From an uncultured Microbacteriaceae bacterium (GTDB lineage Bacteria > Actinomycetota > Actinomycetes > Actinomycetales > Microbacteriaceae): DNA of 5,782 nt. Below are positions 1-5,782 of this stretch, piece by piece. The position numbers and the translations under genes are program-made. The stretch is taken from contig CAMLMQ010000181.1 of NCBI GenBank assembly GCA_946481135.1, positions 1 through 5,782 on the forward strand, given 5' to 3'. The notes below the pieces were generated by a model that ran no database searches, had not been told where the DNA came from, and saw nothing but the letters and a program-made list of their open reading frames with translations. The first letter of the stretch is position 1; each line of letters begins with the position of its first letter.

Positions 1-883
1 CGTGCAGCCGGTTCTCGGCCTCGTCCCAGATGACGCTCTGCGGTCCGTCGATGACCTCCGCGGCCACCTCGTATCCGCGGTCCGCCGGCAGGCAGTGCAG
101 GAAGACGGCGTCGGGCTTCGCGAGGGCCATGAGCTCCTCCGTCACCTGGTACGCGCCGAAGACGGCGACGCGGTGCGCCTTCTCCTCCTCCTTGCCCATC
201 GACACCCACGTGTCGGTGACGACGACGTCGGCGCCCGCGACGGCCTCGAGCGGGTCGGTGTAGACCGTCACGGAGCCGCCGGTCTCAGCCGCTCGCCGAT
301 CGCCGTCGGCGAGCACGGCATCCGACGGGCTGAACTCGGCGGGTGCCGCGATGCGCACGTGCATGCCGGCGGTCGCGCAGGCGAGCACATAGCTCTGCCC
401 CATGTTGCTCGCGCCGTCGCCGAGGAAGGTGACGGTGAGGCCCGCGAGGGCGCCCTTGTGCTCGCGGATCGTGAGCAGGTCGGCGAGCAGCTGGCACGGG
501 TGGAAGTCGTCGGAGAGCGCGTTGACGACGGGCACCGTCGTGTCCCGGGCCATCCGCTCGAGCCCCGACTGGGCGTAGGTGCGCCAGACGATCGCCGCGA
601 CCTGCCGTTCGAGCACCCGCGCCGTGTCTTCGGGGGTCTCCTTGCCGCCGAGCTGGCTGTTCGCCGTCTGGATGACGAGCGGCACGCCGCCGAGGTCGGC
701 GATGCCCACCGCGAACGAGACGCGGGTGCGGGTCGACGACTTGTCGAAAATGACCGCGACGGTTTGCGGACCTTCGAGGGGCTTCTCGGCCCAACGGTCG
801 ACCTTGAGCCGTTCGGCGAGGTCGAGCACCTCGGCCTGCTCGGCGGGGGTGAGGTCGTCGTCGCGGAGGAGGTGGCGCGTCAT
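1..883 (-). CDS. argF: Ornithine carbamoyltransferase (3' end cut by window edge)
   Basis: The enzyme catalyses carbamoyl phosphate + L-ornithine -> L-citrulline + phosphate in the cytoplasm, the sixth step of arginine synthesis. The 294 residues visible show the whole family layout: the carbamoyl-phosphate loop STRTR (50-54) inside FDKSSTRTRVSF, HPCQ (128-131), the ornithine-binding DTWVSMG (224-230), and HCLP (263-266) with the catalytic Cys. These assign it to the ornithine rather than the aspartate branch of the carbamoyltransferases. The family is usually a little over 300 residues, so only a short C-terminal helix should be missing beyond position 1. The ATG at 883-881 overlaps the argD stop as ATGA, and GAAAGG at 897-892 sits 8 bases upstream as a Shine-Dalgarno. 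It is the last visible gene of the argCJBDF operon. A catabolic OTC (arcB) is unlikely in this biosynthetic context. Confidence 0.97.
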   Translation of the reverse strand, partial: MTRHLLRDDDLTPAEQAEVLDLAERLKVDRWAEKPLEGPQTVAVIFDKSSTRTRVSFAVGIADLGGVPLVIQTANSQLGGKETPEDTARVLERQVAAIVWRTYAQSGLERMARDTTVPVVNALSDDFHPCQLLADLLTIREHKGALAGLTVTFLGDGASNMGQSYVLACATAGMHVRIAAPAEFSPSDAVLADGDRRAAETGGSVTVYTDPLEAVAGADVVVTDTWVSMGKEEEKAHRVAVFGAYQVTEELMALAKPDAVFLHCLPADRGYEVAAEVIDGPQSVIWDEAENRLH

Positions 884-2064
884 GCGGGAAGCCTTTCGGG
901 GGTGGCCGCCTCGAGGGCGGCGGAGAAGAGGTGCAGGAACCGGTCGACGTGACCCTCGTCGATCGTCAGCGGCGGGGCGAGACGGATGCGGTCCTCCGCG
1001 GCGGCGTTCACGATGAGCCCGCGCTCGAAGGCGGCGGTCGCGACGGCCCCCGCCCATGGTCCGGCGAGGCCGATGCCGACGAGGAGGCCGCGGCCGGAGA
1101 CATCCGTGATCGCGGGCGAGCCCAGCGCGGTGAGGCCGGCGCGGATGCGCTCCCCCATCGCGCGCGCGTTGACCACGAGGTCCGCACGTTCGATCTCGCC
1201 GAGCACCGCGTTCGCGGTGGCCGTGGCGAGGGGGTTGCCGCCGAACGTCGTCCCGTGGTCGCCGGGCTGCAGGAGGTTCTTCGCCGCGCCGAACGTGATG
1301 AGCGCCCCGATCGGGAAGCCGCCGCCGATGCCCTTCGCGAGCGCGACGAGGTCGGGGGTCGTGCCGTCGGGCAGCTCGCCCGCGTGCTGGAACGCGAACC
1401 AGTCGCCTGTGCGCCCCGCCCCGGTCTGGATCTCGTCGAGGATCAGCAGAGCCCCGTGTCGGGTGGTGAGCTCACGGGCCGCGGCGAGGTAGCCCGCGGG
1501 GAGGTCGAGCACGCCCGCCTCCCCCTTGATCGGTTCGAGCACGAGCGCCGCGACGTCGTCGCCGATGGACCGCTCGAGCGCCTCGAGCGTCGTCGGCAGG
1601 AACTCGGGCCCGGGCAGCAGGGGCTCGAACGGCGCGCGCAGGGCCGGCTTGCCGGTGATCGAGAGCGCGCCGAGCGTGCGGCCGTGGAACGACTTCTCCA
1701 GGGCGAGGATGCGCGGGCGGCCGGTGCGGCGGGCCACCTTCACGGCGGCTTCCATGACCTCCGTGCCCGAGTTGCCGAAGAACACCGCGTCGCCGCCGGT
1801 GAGGCGCTTGAGGCGCTCGGCGAGCTGCAACTGCGGTTCGGTCGCGAAGTAGTTGGAGACGTGCGCGAGCGTCGCCGCCTGGCGGCTCACCGCCTCGACG
1901 AACACCGGATGCGCGTGGCCGAGCGCGTTGACGGCGATGCCGGCGAGGAAGTCGAGGTACTCGGTCCCGTCGGCGTCCCAGACGCGCGCGCCCTCCCCGC
2001 GGGTGAGCACGGCGAGCGGGGTCGGCGCGTAGGAGAACATCGCGTCGCGGAAGCGGTCGGTCAT
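880..2064 (-). CDS. argD: Acetylornithine aminotransferase
   Basis: This PLP-dependent class III aminotransferase interconverts N-acetylglutamate 5-semialdehyde + glutamate and N-acetylornithine + 2-oxoglutarate. Its 394 residues fit the family. Visible motifs are the substrate-entry region [18 protein letters not shown] (36-53), the PLP-phosphate loop FGNSGTE (96-102), SFHGRT (125-130), [14 protein letters not shown] (207-220) with the pyridine-nitrogen Asp210, [13 protein letters not shown] (242-254) with the Schiff-base Lys244, and [11 protein letters not shown] (270-280). The open frame runs 39 codons further upstream, but that part overlaps argB and looks like antisense-type low-complexity protein. 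The start [10 protein letters not shown] is preferred because it gives an ATGA overlap with the argB stop and has a strong GGAGGTGA site. After the PLP loop the sequence is TEVMEAAVK instead of the more usual AEANEAA(I/F)K. In some bacteria ArgD also serves the lysine pathway as DapC; that cannot be judged here. Confidence 0.97.
   Translation of the reverse strand: MTDRFRDAMFSYAPTPLAVLTRGEGARVWDADGTEYLDFLAGIAVNALGHAHPVFVEAVSRQAATLAHVSNYFATEPQLQLAERLKRLTGGDAVFFGNSGTEVMEAAVKVARRTGRPRILALEKSFHGRTLGALSITGKPALRAPFEPLLPGPEFLPTTLEALERSIGDDVAALVLEPIKGEAGVLDLPAGYLAAARELTTRHGALLILDEIQTGAGRTGDWFAFQHAGELPDGTTPDLVALAKGIGGGFPIGALITFGAAKNLLQPGDHGTTFGGNPLATATANAVLGEIERADLVVNARAMGERIRAGLTALGSPAITDVSGRGLLVGIGLAGPWAGAVATAAFERGLIVNAAAEDRIRLAPPLTIDEGHVDRFLHLFSAALEAATPERLPA
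892..897 (-). promoter_or_regulatory. Ribosome binding site of argF
   Basis: GAAAGG on the minus strand lies 8 bases before the argF ATG and inside the 3' end of argD. It supports the ATG at 883-881 as the start, in addition to the ATGA overlap. Confidence 0.55.
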
Positions 2065-2963
2065 GCCGTCACCTCCGTGCCGATGCCGGCATCCGTGAAG
2101 ATCTCCAGCAGCACCGAGTGGGGGCGCCGACCGTCGATGATCGCCGCCTTCGGCACACCGCCGTCGACCGCGTCGAGGCACGCCGTCATCTTCGGGATCA
2201 TGCCGCTCTCGAGGGTCGGCAGCAGCGCGCGCAGCTCGGCGGCGTCGAGCTGCGACACGAGGGAGTCGCGGTTCGGCCAGTCGCGGTAGAGGCCCGCGAC
2301 GTCGGTGAGGATGACGAGCTTCTCGGCGCCGAGCGCGACGGCGAGCGCGGCCGCGGCCGAGTCGGCGTTCACGTTGAGCGACTGCCCCGGCACGTCGAGG
2401 TCGGGCGCGATCGACGACACGACCGGGATGCGGCCCGCCGCGAGCTCGGCGAGCACGGCGGCGGGGTCGACCTGGGTGACGTCGCCGACGAGTCCGATGT
2501 CGACGGGCTCGCCATCGACCATCGCGGGGCGACGCCGACCGCCGAAGAGTCCCGCATCCTCGCCCGAGATCGCCGAGGCGAGCGGACCATGCTCGTTGAT
2601 GAGCGTCACGAGCTCGCGGCTCACCTGTCCGGTGAGCACCATCCGCACGACCTCCATCGCCTCGGGCGTCGTCACCCGGTAGCCGCCGCGGAACTCGCTC
2701 GGGATGCCGAGGCGGTCGAGCATCGCCGTGATCTGCGGCCCGCCACCGTGCACGACGACGGGACGCAGCCCGACGTAGCGCAGGTAGACCATGTCGGCCG
2801 CGAACGCCCGCTGCAGTTCGGGACTCACCATCGCGTTGCCGCCGAACTTGACGACGACGATCTTGCCCGAGAAGCGCTTGAGCCAGCCGAGGCTCTCGAT
2901 GAGGGTGCCGGCCTTCACCTCCGCGCCGAGCGCCCGCTCGTCGGCGTCGAGTGCCGCGCTCAT
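2061..2963 (-). CDS. argB: Acetylglutamate kinase
   Basis: It phosphorylates N-acetyl-L-glutamate with ATP to N-acetylglutamyl 5-phosphate, the second step of the pathway. The 300-residue protein has the amino-acid-kinase fold signatures: KFGGNAM (39-45) and HGGGPQI (72-78) for the phosphates, FRGGYRVT (91-98), the acetylglutamate-binding NVNADSAA (197-204), and SGMIPKM (253-259). About 30 residues precede KIVVVKFGG, ending in a helix-like stretch ([14 protein letters not shown]). The C-terminus carries [17 protein letters not shown] (282-298). An N-terminal helix plus this C-terminal signature is known from hexameric, arginine-feedback-inhibited kinases, so end-product inhibition is likely; that is an inference. 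The start [10 protein letters not shown] forms ATGA with the argJ stop. A 53-codon upstream extension of the frame is rejected because it is Arg/Gly/Pro-rich argJ shadow. No clear Shine-Dalgarno precedes the ATG, which suggests reinitiation after argJ. Confidence 0.97.
   Translation of the reverse strand: MSAALDADERALGAEVKAGTLIESLGWLKRFSGKIVVVKFGGNAMVSPELQRAFAADMVYLRYVGLRPVVVHGGGPQITAMLDRLGIPSEFRGGYRVTTPEAMEVVRMVLTGQVSRELVTLINEHGPLASAISGEDAGLFGGRRRPAMVDGEPVDIGLVGDVTQVDPAAVLAELAAGRIPVVSSIAPDLDVPGQSLNVNADSAAAALAVALGAEKLVILTDVAGLYRDWPNRDSLVSQLDAAELRALLPTLESGMIPKMTACLDAVDGGVPKAAIIDGRRPHSVLLEIFTDAGIGTEVTA
2069..2076 (-). promoter_or_regulatory. Strong ribosome binding site of argD
   Basis: GGAGGTGA on the minus strand, 4 bases before the ATG at 2064-2062, is the best Shine-Dalgarno match in the operon. 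It fixes the argD start within a longer open frame. It overlaps the last codons of argB (…TEVTA). Confidence 0.75.
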
Positions 2964-4117
2964 GAGCTGTAGGCCGAGTTCTCGTGCACGTAGTCGTGCG
3001 TGAGGTCGTTGGTGAGGATGATCGCCCCCGCGTGCCCCGCGTGCAGCTCCACCTGCAGGAGCAACTGCCGCGGCGTGAGGTCGACCTCGTCGCGCGGGCG
3101 GTCGGGGCCGCCCTTCGTGCACACCCGCACGCCGTTCATCGACACGTCGACGTCGTAGGGGTCGAAGGCGGCCCGCGTCGTGCCGATCGCGGCGAGCACC
3201 CGGCCCCAGTTGGGGTCGTTGCCGAACACGGCCGCCTTGAACAGGTTGTTGCGGGCGATCGCGCGCCCCACCTCGACGGCGTCCTCCTCGGTCGTGGCGC
3301 CCATCACCTCGATGACGATGTCGTGGCTCGCGCCCTCGGCATCCTGCTGCAACTGGAACGCGAGGTCCATGCAGAGGTCCTGCAGCGCCGCCGCGAAGAG
3401 GCCCGGGTCGGGCCGGATGCCGGACGCGCCCGACGCGAGCAGCGTCACCTGGTCGTTCGTCGACATGCAGCCGTCGGAGTCGAGCCGGTCGAAGCTCACG
3501 CGCGTCGCGAACCGCAGCGCGTCGTCGAGCTCGGCGCTCGTCAGGTCGGCGTCGGTCGTGATCACGACGAGCATCGTCGCGAGCCCCGGCGCGAGCATCC
3601 CGGCGCCCTTCGCCATCCCGCCGATCCGCCAGCCGTCGCGCTCCCGCGTCGCCGTCTTCGGGCGGGTGTCGGTCGTCATGATGGCGCGCGCGGCATCCTC
3701 TCCCCCCTCGGCGGAGAGCGCGGCGGTCGCGGCGGCGACGCCGGGCAGGAGCTTCGTGCGGTCCAGCTGCTCGCCGATGAGGCCGGTCGAGCAGACGAGC
3801 ACGTCGCCCGCGCTCACGCCGAGCGCCTCACCGACGGCCTCGGCCGTGAGGTGGGTCGTCTGGAACCCCTCGGATCCCGTGAAGCAGTTCGCGCCGCCCG
3901 AGTTCAGCACGATCGCGCTCACGGTGCCGTCGAGGATCACCTGCTGCGACCAGAGGATCGGGTTGGCCTTCGCGCGGTTGCTCGTGAACACCGCGGCGGC
4001 GCTCTGCCGCGGGCCGCGGTTGACGACGAGGGCGAGGTCGGCGTTGCCCGACGACTTGAGGCCGACGGGGATGCCCGCGGCCTCGAAACCCTGCGGGAAC
4101 GTGGTGGCGTGGCTCAC
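2960..4117 (-). CDS. argJ: Glutamate N-acetyltransferase / amino-acid acetyltransferase
   Basis: ArgJ transfers acetyl from N-acetylornithine to glutamate, releasing ornithine and regenerating N-acetylglutamate (the cyclic pathway). Many homologues also use acetyl-CoA to make N-acetylglutamate; sequence alone does not decide this. The 385-residue precursor should self-cleave before Thr181 in [14 protein letters not shown] (170-183; canonical form xMATML) to give alpha (about 1-180) and beta (181-385) chains, with Thr181 as nucleophile. STGLIGE (110-116) provides the Thr-Gly oxyanion pair. GNDPNWGR (299-306) and the terminal [10 protein letters not shown] are conserved. The start is GTG at 4117-4115, overlapping the argC stop as GTGA, with GGAG 7 bases upstream. 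The frame is open 54 codons further, but that stretch is argC shadow. No argA-type synthase is visible in the window. Confidence 0.97.
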   Translation of the reverse strand: MSHATTFPQGFEAAGIPVGLKSSGNADLALVVNRGPRQSAAAVFTSNRAKANPILWSQQVILDGTVSAIVLNSGGANCFTGSEGFQTTHLTAEAVGEALGVSAGDVLVCSTGLIGEQLDRTKLLPGVAAATAALSAEGGEDAARAIMTTDTRPKTATRERDGWRIGGMAKGAGMLAPGLATMLVVITTDADLTSAELDDALRFATRVSFDRLDSDGCMSTNDQVTLLASGASGIRPDPGLFAAALQDLCMDLAFQLQQDAEGASHDIVIEVMGATTEEDAVEVGRAIARNNLFKAAVFGNDPNWGRVLAAIGTTRAAFDPYDVDVSMNGVRVCTKGGPDRPRDEVDLTPRQLLLQVELHAGHAGAIILTNDLTHDYVHENSAYSS

Positions 4118-5154
4118 GGGGCGACTCCGTTCACGGGCAGGCCGAGCGACTCGGGCAGCCCGAGTGCGAGGTTGGCCGACTGGATGGCGGCGCCGGCGGT
4201 GCCCTTGCCGAGATTGTCGAGGGCGCTCACGACGACGACGCGGCCGGCCCGCTCGTCGACCGTCACGCTCATGAGGCACGTGTTCGCGCCGACCGTGTCG
4301 GCGACCCGGGGGTGGGTGCCCTCGGGCAGGAGGTGCACGAACGGCTCATCGGCGTAGGCGCTCTCCCACGCCTCCCGCACGACTGCGGCGTCGCCGGTGA
4401 GCTTCGCGGTCGAGGTCGCGAGGATGCCGCGCGCCATCGGGACGAGCATCGGCGTGAACGAGATGGTCGGGTCGCCACCCCCGGCGGCGCGCAGGTTCTG
4501 CACGATCTCGGGGGTGTGGCGATGCGTCCCGCCGACGCCGTACGCCGACGCCGACCCGAGGATCTCGGCGGCGAGCAGGTCGGTGCGCAGGCTCTTGCCC
4601 GCCCCCGAGGGGCCGACGGCGAGCACGCTCACGAGATCGTCGGGAGCGACCACGCCCGCCGCGATCCCCGGCGCGAGACCGAGGGTGATCGCCGTGACGT
4701 TGCAGCCGGGGACGGCGATGCGCCGGGCGCCGACGAGGTGCTCCCGCTGCCGGGAGCCGCCCGCGAGCAGCAGCTCGGGCATCCCGTAGGTCCACGCGCC
4801 GAAGTACTCGCCGCCGTACCAGGTGGCCCACGCGTCGGGGTCGACGAGCCGGTGGTCGGCGCCGCAGTCGATCACGAGGGTGTCGTCGGGCAGCTCGGCC
4901 GTGATCGCGCCCGACGCCCCGTGCGGCAGCGCGAGGAACACGACGTCGTGGCCGGCGAGTACCGCGGGCGTGGTCTCCTGCAGCACGAGGTGGCCGAACG
5001 AGACGAGATGCGGATGCACCGAGGAGAGCGGTTGCCCGGCGTTGGAGTGCGCCGTGACGGTCACGACCTCGAACTCGGGATGGGTGGCGAGCAGCCGCAG
5101 CAGCTCGCCGCCCGCGTAACCGCTGGCTCCGGCGATGGCGACGGAGAGGGACAT
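4114..5154 (-). CDS. argC: N-acetyl-gamma-glutamyl-phosphate reductase
   Basis: It reduces N-acetylglutamyl 5-phosphate to the 5-semialdehyde with NADPH, the third step. The 346-residue protein begins with the Rossmann nucleotide loop [10 protein letters not shown] (9-18). It has the catalytic Cys151 in [16 protein letters not shown] (181-188, family form SGxSGAG[RK]), the HRHTPEI block (211-217) with the catalytic His, [12 protein letters not shown] (233-244), and the C-terminal [14 protein letters not shown] (312-325). The usual motif around the Cys is PGCYPT; here it is PGCNVT. The start is ATG at 5154-5152, with GAAGG 8 bases upstream (5167-5163). It is the promoter-proximal gene of argCJBDF and is preceded by a leader region with a possible arginine-rich peptide and a hairpin. 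Its stop overlaps the argJ GTG. Confidence 0.97.
   Translation of the reverse strand: MSLSVAIAGASGYAGGELLRLLATHPEFEVVTVTAHSNAGQPLSSVHPHLVSFGHLVLQETTPAVLAGHDVVFLALPHGASGAITAELPDDTLVIDCGADHRLVDPDAWATWYGGEYFGAWTYGMPELLLAGGSRQREHLVGARRIAVPGCNVTAITLGLAPGIAAGVVAPDDLVSVLAVGPSGAGKSLRTDLLAAEILGSASAYGVGGTHRHTPEIVQNLRAAGGGDPTISFTPMLVPMARGILATSTAKLTGDAAVVREAWESAYADEPFVHLLPEGTHPRVADTVGANTCLMSVTVDERAGRVVVVSALDNLGKGTAGAAIQSANLALGLPESLGLPVNGVAP
4125..4128 (-). promoter_or_regulatory. Ribosome binding site of argJ
   Basis: ACGGAG on the minus strand ends 7 bases before the GTG at 4117. It decides for the GTG start ([10 protein letters not shown]) over the upstream open frame, which shows no comparable site. 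Confidence 0.6.
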
Positions 5155-5162
5155 GGATGGGG

Positions 5163-5167
5163 CCTTC
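5163..5167 (-). promoter_or_regulatory. Ribosome binding site of argC
   Basis: GAAGG on the minus strand lies 8 bases before the argC ATG. The hexamer GAAGGC here (5167-5162) is perfectly complementary to GCCTTC at 5287-5282, inside the putative leader ORF. Upstream RNA could therefore mask this site; that pairing is inferred only. Confidence 0.6.
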
Positions 5168-5193
5168 AGATCGATGCGGACGTGGGCTGATGA

Positions 5194-5238
5194 CGGCGAC
5201 GTCGCGCGAACCGGAGGCTCAGCGGGGCGACGTCGCCG
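5194..5238 (-). promoter_or_regulatory. 12-bp hairpin / twin palindrome in the argC leader
   Basis: Arm 5194-5205 (CGGCGACGTCGC) is the exact reverse complement of 5227-5238, with a 21-base loop between them. Each arm contains the same 10-bp perfect palindrome GCGACGTCGC (5196-5205 and 5227-5236), spaced 31 bp start to start, about three helical turns. It could act as RNA, as a strong leader hairpin ending about 40 bases before the argC ATG, or as DNA, as a paired operator for a dimeric regulator. No U-run follows on the arg side, so it is not a classical intrinsic terminator. The symmetry is seen directly; the function is unknown. Confidence 0.5.
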
Positions 5239-5305
5239 AGAGTCGGCGCGCGCGGCGGAGCGGACGGAGCGAGAGGCTCCGGAAGGCGATCCGCGTCAGG
5301 TCCAC
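5219..5305 (-). CDS. Putative arginine-rich leader peptide (28 aa)
   Basis: A GTG at 5305-5303 opens a 28-codon frame ending in TGA at 5221-5219, about 64 bases before argC. Eight of 28 residues are Arg (positions 5, 9, 14, 17, 18, 20, 21, 28), including RRARR at 17-21, and five are Leu. An in-frame TAG lies four codons before the GTG. A TAGGGT box sits exactly six bases upstream, which would put the transcription start on the GTG itself, giving a leaderless message of the kind common in actinomycetes. Codons 23-26 fall in the first arm of the leader hairpin. By analogy with known amino-acid leader peptides, it could sense arginyl-tRNA supply for the arg operon. The caution is that random frames in this GC-rich DNA are also rich in Arg, so the composition alone is not strong evidence. 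Confidence 0.3.
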   Translation of the reverse strand: MDLTRIAFRSLSLRPLRRARRLSATSPR

Positions 5306-5311
5306 GCCTCG

Positions 5312-5317
5312 ACCCTA
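5312..5317 (-). promoter_or_regulatory. Putative -10 box of the arg operon promoter
   Basis: TAGGGT on the minus strand fits the actinobacterial TANNNT -10 pattern. It predicts a start at about 5305, leaving a leader of about 150 bases before argC. No good -35 is present: TTATCG (5342-5337) would need a 19-base spacer and matches TTGACA at only three positions. Many actinobacterial promoters lack a clear -35. Confidence 0.35.
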
Positions 5318-5337
5318 CTGCGGATGCGCGCCCCGGC

Positions 5338-5343
5338 GATAAT
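5338..5343 (+). promoter_or_regulatory. Putative -10 box of the DUF937 gene promoter
   Basis: GATAAT matches TATAAT at 5 of 6 positions and is the most AT-rich spot in the intergenic region. It predicts transcription from about 5350 and a short leader of about 45 bases before the ATG at 5395. The expected -35 position (about 5315-5320, CTACTG) is poor and overlaps the opposite-strand -10 box. Confidence 0.4.
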
Positions 5344-5383
5344 CTGAACCCGAACGCGGGCCGAACGCGCCTGGCGAAGCGGA

Positions 5384-5390
5384 AGAAGGA
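5384..5390 (+). promoter_or_regulatory. Ribosome binding site of the DUF937 gene
   Basis: AGAAGGA lies 4 bases before the ATG at 5395. It is a purine-rich Shine-Dalgarno that supports this start for the plus-strand gene. Confidence 0.65.
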
Positions 5391-5394
5391 ACAC

Positions 5395-5782
5395 ATGGCC
5401 GACCTCAACGACCTGATGAAGCAGATCCCCGTGGCCGACATCGCGAAGCAGCTCGGCATCGAGAAGTCGGTCGCCGAAGCCGCCGTGCAGCAGGTGGTCC
5501 CCGGGCTCGTCGCGGGACTCGCCGCCAACGCGCAGGACCCGAAGGGCGCCGCCTCCCTCACGAAGGCCGTCAGCCACGACCGCGGCGGCGTCAAGAAGAG
5601 CGTGCAGGACGTCGACGTCGAGGACGGCAAGAAGATCGTCAAGAACGTCTACGGCGACAAGCAGGATGCCGTCGCCACGAAGCTCGCCGCCTCGGCGACC
5701 AAGGCCTCGTCGGCGGGCGACGTCACCCAGGACATCATCAAGCAGATCCTCCCGATCGTCGCCCCGATCGTGCTCGCCTGGA
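5395..5782 (+). CDS. DUF937 family protein (3' end cut by window edge)
   Basis: The frame from ATG 5395 stays open to the window edge, giving 129 residues without a stop. It begins MADLNDLMKQIPVADIAKQLGI, continues with EAAVQQVVPGLVAGLAANAQDPKGAASL (about 28-55), then VEDGKKIVKNVYGDKQD (about 75-91), and ends with IIKQILPIVAPIVLAW. This order matches DUF937 (YidB-like) proteins: an N-terminal DxxxQIPxxxIAxQLG helix pair, a QxxxPxLxxGLxxNAQDPxGAxSL segment, a G(x)KIVxNxxGD segment, and a hydrophobic LLPxxAPIV helix. The biochemical function of the family is not established. No signal peptide is seen; the protein is helical and probably cytoplasmic, though the hydrophobic segment near 115-129 could associate with a membrane or pack in a bundle. 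It is divergent from argC and has no evident link to arginine synthesis. The family assignment is from memory of the pattern. Confidence 0.85.
   Translation, partial: MADLNDLMKQIPVADIAKQLGIEKSVAEAAVQQVVPGLVAGLAANAQDPKGAASLTKAVSHDRGGVKKSVQDVDVEDGKKIVKNVYGDKQDAVATKLAASATKASSAGDVTQDIIKQILPIVAPIVLAW

Noticed and set aside
2..952. 316-residue plus-strand frame antisense to argF
   Set aside because: It reads through the complement of the STRTR, HPCQ and HCLP coding segments and has no features of its own.
2064..2181. Longer N-termini for ArgD (39 residues), and likewise ArgB (53) and ArgJ (54)
   Set aside because: The extensions overlap the preceding gene, are Arg/Gly/Pro-rich, and precede starts already supported by ATGA/GTGA overlaps and normal family lengths.
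931..2289. 452-residue open frame on the plus strand, antisense to argD and argB
   Set aside because: The translation is low-complexity Arg/Gly/Glu/Val-rich with no family motif. It is the expected mirror of GC-rich codons in real genes.
2984..4357. 457-residue plus-strand frame antisense to argJ, and a 364-residue partner in another frame
   Set aside because: Both lie entirely opposite a gene with clear ArgJ motifs. Their compositions are the typical antisense shadows of high-GC DNA.
4591..4614. Walker A-like GPSGAGKS in ArgC, suggesting an ATP-binding fusion
   Set aside because: It aligns with the normal ArgC segment SGxSGAG[RK] and sits between the catalytic Cys and His blocks. It is a chance match to the P-loop pattern.
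4312..5190. 292-residue plus-strand frame antisense to argC
   Set aside because: It is a shadow of argC with no recognisable domain, promoter or start signal.
5194..5238. Leader hairpin as an intrinsic terminator
   Set aside because: No run of U follows on the minus strand, and the plus-strand side is likewise not T-rich. No operon ends here to need one.
5155..5394. ArgR operator (ARG box) upstream of argC
   Set aside because: I looked for AT-rich TGAAT/ATTCA half-sites on both strands and found none. A diverged actinobacterial ARG box cannot be excluded by eye.
5166..5642. 158-residue minus-strand frame spanning the intergenic region and the start of the DUF937 gene
   Set aside because: It is antisense to a well-supported DUF937 reading frame with its own ribosome site, has a Ser/Arg/Pro-rich shadow composition, and matches no family.

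Overview
The window is very GC-rich, and third codon positions are almost all G or C. Together with the ArgJ C-terminus ([10 protein letters not shown]) and the DUF937 neighbour, this points to a high-GC actinomycete, most likely Microbacteriaceae. The family-level placement is an inference from protein style, not from a marker gene.

Positions 1-5154 hold five arginine-biosynthesis genes on the minus strand. In transcription order, from high to low coordinates, they are argC, argJ, argB, argD and argF, with argF cut by the window's left edge. Every junction is a 4-base stop/start overlap (GTGA at C/J, ATGA at J/B, B/D and D/F), so the five genes form one translationally coupled operon. ArgJ recycles the acetyl group between N-acetylornithine and glutamate. 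ArgB and ArgC phosphorylate and then reduce N-acetylglutamate. ArgD transaminates the semialdehyde, and ArgF carbamoylates ornithine to citrulline. No argR, argG or argH lies inside the window; in many actinomycetes they follow argF.

Positions 5155-5394 are a 240-base divergent intergenic region. On the arg side it holds a TAGGGT -10-like box exactly six bases before a GTG that opens a 28-codon, arginine-rich ORF (8 Arg, including RRARR). This ORF overlaps the first arm of a 12-bp hairpin built from two identical 10-bp palindromes. The layout resembles a leaderless leader peptide with an attenuator-like element ahead of argC, and it is the most interesting signal here. It remains a hypothesis, because Arg codons are common by chance in such GC-rich DNA. 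No AT-rich ARG box was seen.

Positions 5395-5782 hold the start of a DUF937-family gene on the plus strand, cut by the right edge. Its putative promoter lies back-to-back with the putative arg promoter.
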